A stretch of 5,156 nt of DNA, from NCBI GenBank assembly GCA_025363505.1, contig JANYDV010000163.1, positions 1-5,156 on the forward strand, given 5' to 3'. Both the position numbers and the translations under genes were made by a program. This stretch comes from Bacteroidota bacterium. Lineage in GTDB: Bacteria; Bacteroidota; Ignavibacteria; Palsa-1295. Shown here piece by piece: positions 1 to 5,156 of this stretch. The stretch's first letter is position 1; every line of letters begins with the position of its first letter. The notes under the pieces are model-generated. The model saw nothing but the letters and a program-made list of their open reading frames with translations. It was not told where the DNA came from and made no database searches.

Positions 1-538
1 TTGTTGAACTGCTAAAACACATAGCCATATAGAGTGTGCCGGCAACATTGAGAGGTAATGCAAGAAAAGCATCAGCAGTTGCGGACTTGTGATTCATTCC
101 ATAACAGACAATAGGAGATGTTGACTTGACGACCACAACCGTCTGATCAACCACTTCATCACTCAGTACAAGGAACGATGGGAATGCCGCAGTTACTAAT
201 GAGACAACTTGAGAACTGCGAGCTGGCAGCGATACTACTTTTTTGAACGTGGGGTAGAGACCACAAGTAATTGTTACTGTCGCCGTATCATCGAGCGAAG
301 CAATATACACATTCTGAAAATAGGAACTACTGCCGACCCCGGCATCATAATCAGTGCTTTCATTCTGCATAAAGACCAACAGAAATTCTGTGCCACTATT
401 GGTCACCTTTTCTTTTTTACCTCCTCCGCACTCAGGATATTGTGCTTGAGCAAATGTTGGAAGTGAGGCAAATGTTAATAATAATACAAATGCGACCAAA
501 AACTGATGTAGTCGGGGGAAGTTGCTTATTGTTTTCAT
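1..538 (-). CDS. Secreted protein with IgGFc-binding-like N-terminal region (partial, C-terminus off the left edge)
   Basis: An ATG at 538 opens a frame that stays open to base 1, giving 179 codons with no stop; the gene is cut by the window edge. Residues 1-32 form a signal peptide: a short basic N-terminus (MKTISNFPRLHQ), a hydrophobic core (FLVAFVLLLTF) and a cleavage site near TFA-QAQ. The mature part begins with a Cys and Gly-Lys rich stretch (ECGGGKKEK). It then shows the pattern GTEFLLVFMQN, VYIASLDDTATVTI, SPIVCYGMN and SATADAFLALPLNVAGTLY, which I recognise as the IgGFc-binding N-terminal type of beta-rich domain found in many secreted surface proteins of Bacteroidota and Chlorobiota. 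The family assignment is from memory of the pattern. Its role in bacteria is unclear; adhesion or surface display is inference. A T9SS sorting domain would be expected at the missing C-terminus. It lies 123 bases downstream of dtd on the same strand and has no Shine-Dalgarno motif. Confidence 0.82.
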   Translation of the reverse strand, partial: MKTISNFPRLHQFLVAFVLLLTFASLPTFAQAQYPECGGGKKEKVTNSGTEFLLVFMQNESTDYDAGVGSSSYFQNVYIASLDDTATVTITCGLYPTFKKVVSLPARSSQVVSLVTAAFPSFLVLSDEVVDQTVVVVKSTSPIVCYGMNHKSATADAFLALPLNVAGTLYMAMCFSSST

Positions 539-661
539 TGTTGACTGGAGATGATTGATGAACACCTTTTCAATACCTATTTCATAGAGCGAATATACCA
601 CTTCTTTATGTAATGCCAACCATAATAGATTATATCGTGTGTCAGCACCTATCCGCTGATT
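539..661. other. Intergenic gap between dtd and the secreted-protein gene
   Basis: These 123 bases separate the dtd stop from the start of the downstream secreted-protein gene. They hold an AT-rich inverted repeat at 622-633 (ATAAT-CT-ATTAT on the minus strand), which overlaps a TATAAT hexamer at 629-634, and a weak 5-bp hairpin at 642-659 just after the dtd stop. The hairpin has no following U-run, so it is not a convincing terminator. The gap is long enough for the secreted gene to have its own promoter, but I cannot place one with confidence. Confidence 0.5.
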
Positions 662-1111
662 TTAACAACAATTATCAACCCAAATTGTTACAGGTCCGTC
701 GTTAGATAATTCAACGTTCATATTCGCCCCAAATCGACCTTCGGCTATCCGTTCGTGTCCGAGTAATATTCCTAATACTTCGATAAACTTTCGATAGAGT
801 TTATTTGCTATTTCCGGCTTCGCAGCAGCGATAAAACTCGGGCGATTTCCTTTGTGGGTATCGGCAAAGAGCGTAAACTGGCTTACCACAAGGATCGAGC
901 CATTTTTTTGCCCGATGTCAAGATTCATTTTACCCATATCATCATTAAAAATGCGCATTTTTGTCACTCTTGACGCAAGTTCATCACACATTATTTCGGT
1001 GTCACCTTCACCGACACCCAAGAAGATCAGCAAGCCCTGAGCAATCGAGCCGGTTACTTCCTCGCCAACTAACACTCGGGCATTGGCAACACGTTGAATT
1101 AATAGCCGCAT
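662..1111 (-). CDS. dtd: D-aminoacyl-tRNA deacylase (DTD)
   Basis: This cytosolic enzyme hydrolyses the ester bond of D-aminoacyl-tRNAs (and of Gly-tRNA(Ala) in known homologues), freeing the tRNA and keeping D-amino acids out of protein. The 149-residue product is close to the usual length of about 145. It carries both signature motifs: SQFTL at residues 77-81, and NDGPVT at 137-142, which contains the Gly-cisPro element that gives chiral selectivity. Other family positions are present: QRVANARV near the start, GLLIFLGV, NRPSF at 89-93, and GRFGANMNV at 125-133. The start at 1111 matches the family N-terminus exactly (MRLLIQRV). It begins 6 bases after the prmC stop, with no Shine-Dalgarno, and is probably co-transcribed with prmC and the glycosyltransferase. 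It ends in an unusual Asn-Cys-Cys tail. An A7 run inside the gene is in frame. Confidence 0.97.
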   Translation of the reverse strand: MRLLIQRVANARVLVGEEVTGSIAQGLLIFLGVGEGDTEIMCDELASRVTKMRIFNDDMGKMNLDIGQKNGSILVVSQFTLFADTHKGNRPSFIAAAKPEIANKLYRKFIEVLGILLGHERIAEGRFGANMNVELSNDGPVTIWVDNCC

Positions 1112-1117
1112 AAATTA

Positions 1118-1987
1118 TTATTTAGTATTCTGTGCTACGACCGCACGTTCATAACTCAAAAGATCGGTTGCTGTGCGGAGGATTTTGAGTCCCTGCTGTT
1201 GAAAAATAGCTCGGACTTTCGGCGCACCTTTGAATTCTGTTTCGACAATGACTACCCCGGTGTCTGTCAGTAATGTTGCCGCGTTCGTTGCGATATGGTT
1301 ATAAAATAACAATCCATCAGCGCCATCGGTAAGTGCAACTCGCGGTTCGAATGACTTCACTTCTTCTGCCAGTTCATTGATGTCGTCATCAGGAATGTAC
1401 GGTGGGTTCGAAACGACCAGATCAAAATTTCCTTTGAGACTATTGACTTCACTTAGGAAATCACATTGTAAAAAAAGCACATTGTTCAAGCCGAGTCGTG
1501 CTTTGTTTCTTTCGGCAAGCACCAGTGCATCTGCGGAAATATCTATGCCGATACATTCGCATTGTTGCAAGCGACTCGCCAGCGCGAGAATGATAGCACC
1601 GGAGCCGGTACCAATATCAAGTATTCGCAGCCGTGATGTCGTCGCAAGCATTCGCTCGGCTTCGCGGAGTGCTTCTTCGACAACGATCTCGGTCTCGGCG
1701 CGCGGAATTAATGCTTCGGGGCTACAGAATATTCTCAGACCAAAGAATTCGGTTTCACCAATAATATATTGCAGAGGTTCGTGAGCGAGACGGCGTTCGA
1801 CGAGACTGTTATAAAGTGTTGCTTCGGGGGGGCGAGGGCTGTGATCAAGAAACGGTCGAAGTTCCGAACGAGTCCAAAGCCCCAGACAATGACAAGCCAG
1901 ATAGTGCGCATTAATTTCTGCTTCGTCAACGCCTTCAAGTGTGAAGCGCGTGATCGCACTGTCGATATATTCGCTCCAGCTTGGCAT
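1118..1987 (-). CDS. prmC: Peptide chain release factor N5-glutamine methyltransferase
   Basis: PrmC (HemK) uses S-adenosylmethionine to methylate the glutamine of the GGQ motif in release factors RF1 and RF2, which promotes efficient termination. The 289-residue product has the usual length and order: a helical N-terminal release-factor-binding domain (about 1-75); the linker motif EPLQYIIGETEFFGL (70-84); LIPRAETE (93-100); the SAM-binding DIGTGSG (124-130); acidic GIDIS (147-151); the substrate-binding NPPY (194-197); and EPRVAL with DGADGL (214-226). The NPPY motif separates it from unrelated methyltransferases. LIPRAETE differs from the more usual LIPRPDTE. The ATG at 1987 lies 5 bases after the glycosyltransferase stop, and its own stop is 6 bases before dtd, so it is the middle gene of a tight operon. 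It is not beside prfA, its frequent partner, within this window. A C7 run in the N-terminal region (coding for PRPPE) is in frame. Confidence 0.97.
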   Translation of the reverse strand: MPSWSEYIDSAITRFTLEGVDEAEINAHYLACHCLGLWTRSELRPFLDHSPRPPEATLYNSLVERRLAHEPLQYIIGETEFFGLRIFCSPEALIPRAETEIVVEEALREAERMLATTSRLRILDIGTGSGAIILALASRLQQCECIGIDISADALVLAERNKARLGLNNVLFLQCDFLSEVNSLKGNFDLVVSNPPYIPDDDINELAEEVKSFEPRVALTDGADGLLFYNHIATNAATLLTDTGVVIVETEFKGAPKVRAIFQQQGLKILRTATDLLSYERAVVAQNTK

Positions 1988-1992
1988 TGATA

Positions 1993-3346
1993 CTATTTTC
2001 GGATAGAGACCAGATCGAGCAAGGCGGCAAGTGTTTTTGCTTCTTCGCGGCGTTCATATTGTTTGATCGCTTGGATGTTCATCGTCGCGGAAGTTTCTTC
2101 GCCTCCAAGCCACTTGTCATAAAAATGTTTGAATGCCATTGCTTGCCCTTCGATGTCTGATGTCGCAACGGTGATGCCACCGGATGTTTCTTTCAGTAAT
2201 TGCCCGATAGCTCCGGTCGGCGGAGCAATAGCAATCATCGGGCGCATCGCTCCGAGATACTCATAGACTTTGCCCGGTACGATTTCCGCCACGCTTGGCG
2301 TATCGTCAACGATGAGCAACAGGGCATCGCTATCACTGACTAATTCGACGGCGCGGTTATGCGCAACGTAATCAAATTTCTCGATCATCGGCTTGATCAA
2401 TGGCGCTTCGAACATCTCGTGAATCTCGGTACCAAATCTTCCGACAAAACGCAATGTGATCTTTGTGGGATCAATTTCATTTCGTTTGATGAGTAACTCC
2501 AGCGCAGCAAATAAACTTTTTGGGTTGCGAGGTCCGTACATCGAACCGCTATAGGTCAGGACAAATTGTTCTCCGCGAATACGTTTTGCCCGTTGATGAA
2601 TGTCTTTTTCCGGAAAGTCTGCGCTGTCAAATCCGTTTGGAATGAGTACAAATTTGTCTTTCGGCAGTTCGGGATATTTTTCGAGTGCATCACTCACAAT
2701 GCCTTTCCAGGCAACGTCGATTTTAGTAGCATCGCGGAAGACGGTGTGTTCAAGATGCTCATCAAGTAGTCGCGGAAGCAGCCAACGATCAGGTGTTGAG
2801 CTTTCGAAGCCCGACCAAGGGTCGCGGAATCCTGCAACAAACGGAATGCCGGTTTTGCGAGCAATACTTCTGCCAATCAATGAAACTGTGTATGGAGGTG
2901 AAGAGGTGTAGATTGCACTAATCGGAAATTCTTTGGTGATCTTCACACCCTCGGCAACCGCCGAGCGAAGCCAACCGATTCGACCATCGGGCACAAAAAA
3001 AGTTGAGCGCACAAACGATGCGATTCTTTGCTTCAACGATGGTTTTGAGCCTTCGCGTTGGTTGACATTGACATCAATAGCAGTATTTTTATCAATACCA
3101 ACAAATTTTTTATAAAGATTATGTGGCTCGAAGATTGGGCTGCGACGGATGATAATATCTGCGGGTATTTCTTTTTCGAGCGATGCATCTAAGGCTTGAT
3201 ATTGCGGGTCAAGCGGCGCCAGAACGATCGGCGTCCAACCGAAATCTTGCAAATATTTGACAAATTTCGTAACGCGCTGCACCCCCGGACCACCTGCAGG
3301 TGGGAAGTAGTATGTAATAAAGAGTACGTATTTTTTTTTGATCCAT
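1993..3346 (-). CDS. GT-B fold glycosyltransferase (family-4-like), 5' end out of frame across an A9 tract
   Basis: This is a probable cytosolic or membrane-associated sugar transferase for surface polysaccharide or glycan synthesis; donor and acceptor are unknown. The clean frame from the GTG at 3282 gives 429 residues. Numbered from that codon it shows TSSPP (126-130), RDPW (153-156), IPNGFDS (214-220), YSGSMYGPRNP (244-253) and the C-terminal nucleotide-sugar site EIVPGKVYEYLG (333-344), as in family-4-type enzymes. The GTG is unlikely to be the true start: upstream in the same frame the sequence reads YVLFITYYFPPAGGPG, the conserved first strand and glycine-rich loop of this family. That frame reaches a stop at 3355-3357 with no ATG, GTG or TTG start between. 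An ATG at 3346 would give M-D-Q-K-K-Y-V-L-F and a 450-residue protein if the A9 tract at 3331-3339 were A8. It is the first gene of the glycosyltransferase-prmC-dtd cluster. Function is confident; the N-terminus is not. Confidence 0.9.
3331..3339 (-). repeat. A9 homopolymer at the 5' end of the glycosyltransferase gene
   Basis: Nine A residues on the coding strand (T9 on the plus strand) lie just after the likely start codon. With A9 no standard start reaches the conserved N-terminus in frame. With A8, the ATG at 3346 gives a 21-residue extension before the GTG-coded valine. With A10, an ATG at 3377 would give a longer N-terminus (MKIVLRADKHHGSKKK...). Runs of this length are known sites of polymerase slippage, phase variation and sequencing error. 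Confidence 0.85.
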
Positions 3347-3437
3347 GGTGTTTGTCAGCTCTCAAAACAATCTTCATAAAAGCCAAAGTTGTTGTGCGAA
3401 ACGACAAAAACAACAATATTATCTCGTAATCCGATAG
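3347..3437 (-). promoter_or_regulatory. Intergenic gap with candidate Bacteroidota-type promoter and hairpin
   Basis: This is the only sizeable gap before the glycosyltransferase-prmC-dtd cluster, so it is the natural promoter site. On the minus strand, a TTG at 3413-3411 is followed after 19 bases by CAACTTTG (3391-3384). This resembles the Bacteroidota -33/-7 layout (TTG, 19-21 bases, TAnnTTTG) with one mismatch. An inverted repeat with 7-bp arms (TTGTTGT at 3416-3410 and ACAACAA at 3395-3389, 14-base loop) overlaps it. It could be an operator or a weak transcript-end hairpin for the upstream cargo gene, but no U-run follows. Both readings are inference from sequence pattern only. Confidence 0.3.
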
Positions 3438-4574
3438 CTATTTATTTACAATGATAAGATTGGCAAAATAGATTTGTGCTCCGGTGCTCCATTGAAGGCG
3501 AACAATATATTTCCCATTTGATAACCGAGGAAGTTGAAGTCGCTTCACTGACTGCTCTTTGTTTTCCTTCCTGAGAGTAGTACGGTACACATACTTCCCG
3601 AGGAGATCAGTTATTGTCAGGCTTCCGGTTAAAAGACTCTCTTTGGGCGAAGGCGGAAGTTCTATATAGCAATCATTAGAAGAAGGGTTTGGAAAAAGTC
3701 TGAGCGTATAATGGTTATTACCATTTGTAAACGCATCTTCAGGGTGGACAGAGGTGTTGGGGAAATTTGAGACCGAAAGGGGTACGATCACGAAATGATC
3801 TGCCCCTAAGAGACTGTCTGTCGCTTTGGGGTCGCGCCCTTTGTAGCGGAATGTAAATGAATGTTGACCACTATCGAGCATAACTTTTCCAATCTTCAGA
3901 GTATCGGATGGTATTTCTCTGTTTTCAAAGGTTTCTAAATATCCTTTGTACGAACCCTTTTCTTCGCCATCAAGTGCGTAGGAATAATTGCCATACTTGC
4001 TTCCGATAGTTGCATACCCATAGACCATAAACGAATCTCGCTCCGGAATTGAGAAGGCGAATGTAATACTGTCGCCGATCTTTTTTGGCTCAAAGAGGAC
4101 AATAGCTTGTTGGCTCCAGGCAGCCCACCAATAAAAACTAATAATTTGTGAGTGATAAAAAGGAGTCGAAACTGCCAAAGGGGGCAGCAATGATTCAAAT
4201 TCATAATTTCTGGTTTGTGTCACTCCGATCGGGACTGTGCATAACGCTGTATCATTTTGATCCCCGATTAAAAGAAGATAATATGCTCTTTGGCGAAGTC
4301 GTGGAATGACAACTTTTCCATAAAGTCTATAATCCGCTCCGACGACCATGGTTTCGATAGGTTGAATATTGATCGAATCAAGAAAAACTTGAAGTGATTC
4401 GCCAGGATGAAACCCGGTTGCCGTAAAATGGAGTGTGTCACCTGCTTCTAAAACTACGGGGAGTGTATCAACGAGTAATCTAATCGTTGGTTTAGACAAT
4501 ACAAAGATGGGTTCGGGTCGAATCTGAGCATTAACAGAAAGTAAGTGTCTTCCCTCAGCAAGAATATTCGGCAT
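3438..4574 (-). CDS. T9SS cargo protein, C-terminal part with type A sorting domain (second half of a frame-split gene)
   Basis: This 378-residue frame has no signal peptide and is the downstream continuation of the gene starting at 5034. The frame is open well upstream of its ATG at 4574 and reads SFQWNIE before MPNILAEG, so that ATG is probably internal. Domains, numbered from it: an Ig-like strand-rich region (about 25-118, with AGDTLHFTATGFHPGE); a beta-sandwich module (about 123-266, with GDSITFAFSIPE, YGNYSYALDG, SGQHSFTFRYKG and LLGADHFVIVPL) resembling carbohydrate-binding jelly-roll domains; and a T9SS type A C-terminal domain (about 290-378, with LRLFPNPSSN, ITDLLGKYV and LSNGKYIVRL). 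The last would direct export across the outer membrane and surface attachment or release. Sugar binding by the middle module is inference; no catalytic motif is seen. The stop is 91 bases before the glycosyltransferase start. Confidence 0.85.
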   Translation of the reverse strand: MPNILAEGRHLLSVNAQIRPEPIFVLSKPTIRLLVDTLPVVLEAGDTLHFTATGFHPGESLQVFLDSINIQPIETMVVGADYRLYGKVVIPRLRQRAYYLLLIGDQNDTALCTVPIGVTQTRNYEFESLLPPLAVSTPFYHSQIISFYWWAAWSQQAIVLFEPKKIGDSITFAFSIPERDSFMVYGYATIGSKYGNYSYALDGEEKGSYKGYLETFENREIPSDTLKIGKVMLDSGQHSFTFRYKGRDPKATDSLLGADHFVIVPLSVSNFPNTSVHPEDAFTNGNNHYTLRLFPNPSSNDCYIELPPSPKESLLTGSLTITDLLGKYVYRTTLRKENKEQSVKRLQLPRLSNGKYIVRLQWSTGAQIYFANLIIVNK

Positions 4575-5034
4575 TTCGATGTTCCACTGAAAACTGCCTT
4601 TGGCGTTGGCTGTAGTTAATCCAATAAGAGACCCCCCGAGTAAAATAGAAATGGCTAAAAGGAAGTCGAAATTGTCCTTTCGGAGTATTAATCAGATCAT
4701 AGATTGTGCCAAAAGCGACAAGCGAATCATCTATCCATATTTTTAGTCGTGTTGCCGTGTCAGCAGTATTATAGACAATGGCGCTATGCGTGAGAATTCC
4801 TTGACCGGAAGCAGCCGCGAGAATAGCAAAGCCATCGCTGTTGTCTTTTAATTGCGGAACATCAGATCCGGTACTCCCTTGAATAGGGTTTGAGAGCGAA
4901 TCATTTAACAATGTAATCGAACGGGGGTCGCTGAGTCTGCTATATGGATCAATCTGAGCATAGAGAATGCTCGTTCTCGGGAGGAAAAAAAATATCAGGA
5001 GGATTACCAGCCGAAAAAGATTTTTTGATGCCAT
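4555..5034 (-). CDS. T9SS cargo protein, N-terminal part with signal peptide (first half of a frame-split gene)
   Basis: The ATG at 5034 opens a 159-residue frame with a clear Sec signal peptide: MASKNLFR, a hydrophobic core (LVILLIFFFLP) and cleavage near LYA-QID (residue 27). The following region is strand-rich (GFAILAAASGQG, ATRLKIWIDDSLVAFGTI) and I do not recognise a named family. Sense is kept to about residue 133 (SHFYFTR); the last 25 or so residues (polar, QRQRQFSVEHR) look like out-of-frame translation before the stop at 4555. Switching frame at the G6 run (4632-4637) gives TRG-SLIGLTTANAKGSFQWNIEMP, which joins smoothly to the next frame. The two frames overlap by 20 bases. Deleting one G would produce a single 531-residue protein. 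The start is 7 bases after the stop of the upstream gene, suggesting co-transcription, and has no Shine-Dalgarno motif. Confidence 0.85.
   Translation of the reverse strand: MASKNLFRLVILLIFFFLPRTSILYAQIDPYSRLSDPRSITLLNDSLSNPIQGSTGSDVPQLKDNSDGFAILAAASGQGILTHSAIVYNTADTATRLKIWIDDSLVAFGTIYDLINTPKGQFRLPFSHFYFTRGVSYWINYSQRQRQFSVEHRNAEYSC
4632..4637 (-). repeat. G6 run at the likely frameshift point of the T9SS cargo gene
   Basis: On the coding strand the sequence is ACT CGG GGG GTC. The upstream frame makes sense up to Arg133 here, and the downstream frame makes sense from the following TCT CTT ATT GGA. Between the upstream stop of the second frame (just right of 4690) and the stop of the first frame (4555), this is the longest homopolymer; the rest are runs of four or fewer. 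One fewer G, or two more, joins the frames. The exact position is inferred, not proved. Confidence 0.65.
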
Positions 5035-5041
5035 TCAACTA

Positions 5042-5156
5042 TTACAAAGGTTTTCTCAAGAGATATGATGCTTCGAGTGCGCCGAGTTCGCGGATACCCG
5101 GGATGTGTTTCAGGATATTTGCGCGGATCGTGGGCAGTCCGAATTTCATCTTAAAA
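5042..5156 (-). CDS. C-terminal fragment of an unidentified protein (N-terminus off the right edge)
   Basis: A frame entering from the right edge gives 37 residues and ends at a TAA at 5042-5044. It reads FKMKFGLPTIRANILKHIPG followed by IRELGALEASYLLRKPL. The fragment is basic with helix-like segments and has neither a T9SS sorting domain nor a membrane segment. I do not recognise the family. An ATG at 5148 lies inside the fragment, but a 35-codon gene starting there is less likely than the tail of a longer one. It stops 7 bases before the start of the T9SS cargo gene, so the two are probably in one transcript. Confidence 0.6.
   Translation of the reverse strand, partial: FKMKFGLPTIRANILKHIPGIRELGALEASYLLRKPL

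Noticed and set aside
209..466. Plus-strand reading frame of 85 codons
   Set aside because: It lies antisense to the signal-peptide-bearing secreted gene and has no recognisable domain; it is a shadow frame.
629..634. TATAAT on the minus strand as a -10 box for the secreted gene at 538
   Set aside because: No matching -35 element sits 16-18 bases upstream, and the hexamer is part of an AT-rich inverted repeat; a chance match is likely.
642..659. Hairpin after dtd (TCAGC / GCTGA, 8-base loop) as a terminator
   Set aside because: The stem is only 5 bp and no U-run follows on the minus-strand transcript.
1377..1784. Plus-strand reading frame of 135 codons inside prmC
   Set aside because: It is Ser/Arg-rich low-complexity translation antisense to conserved prmC motifs, with no family pattern.
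3189..3416. Minus-strand 75-codon frame overlapping the glycosyltransferase start
   Set aside because: After the A9 tract it runs out of frame with the conserved glycosyltransferase sequence and shows no domain. Only its ATG at 3377 is of interest, as a possible start if the tract were A10.
4590..4690. Signal-peptide-like stretch in the second frame of the T9SS cargo gene (FLLAISILLGGSLIGLTTANA then KGSF), which could make the C-terminal part an independent secreted gene
   Set aside because: No ATG, GTG or TTG lies between the upstream TGA and this stretch in that frame. The first frame already has a good signal peptide at 5034 and is sensible to residue 133. The resemblance is probably chance, though an ATA start cannot be fully excluded.
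1..5156. CRISPR arrays, insertion sequences, tRNA or rRNA genes, defence or toxin-antitoxin modules
   Set aside because: No regularly spaced repeats, transposase motifs, cloverleaf sequences or recognisable defence proteins were seen on either strand.

Overview
The window looks like chromosomal DNA from a Bacteroidota/Chlorobiota-type (FCB group) bacterium, possibly near Ignavibacteria or Kapabacteria, although the exact lineage is inference. Three things point there: a C-terminal type IX secretion (T9SS) sorting domain on one protein, a secreted protein resembling the IgGFc-binding N-terminal family common in these phyla, and the lack of Shine-Dalgarno motifs before the starts that can be inspected. 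All supported genes lie on the minus strand, so the window is transcribed from right to left.

In transcription order there is: the last 37 codons of an unidentified gene entering from the right edge (5042-5156); a secreted, multidomain T9SS cargo protein split into two overlapping reading frames (4555-5034 and 3438-4574); a 91-base gap with a possible promoter and a hairpin; a family-4-like glycosyltransferase whose true N-terminus is out of frame across an A9 tract (1993-3346); prmC, the release-factor glutamine methyltransferase (1118-1987); dtd, D-aminoacyl-tRNA deacylase (662-1111); a 123-base gap; and the first 179 codons of another secreted protein running off the left edge (1-538).

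Glycosyltransferase, prmC and dtd are separated by only 5 and 6 bases and look like one operon. It joins surface-polysaccharide synthesis to two translation-quality genes (release-factor methylation and removal of D-amino acids from tRNA). Secreted surface proteins flank it on both sides.

The strongest unexplained signal is a pair of frame breaks, each at or very near a homopolymer in the coding strand: A9 at the 5' end of the glycosyltransferase and, most probably, G6 inside the T9SS cargo gene. Both are repaired by removing one base. Several other long homopolymers in the window (C7 in prmC, T7 in the glycosyltransferase, A7 in dtd, T8 in the cargo signal peptide) are in frame. The breaks may be assembly errors, true mutations, or slippage/phase-variation tracts; the sequence alone cannot decide. 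I see no CRISPR array, insertion sequence, tRNA or rRNA, and no clearly new multi-gene system.
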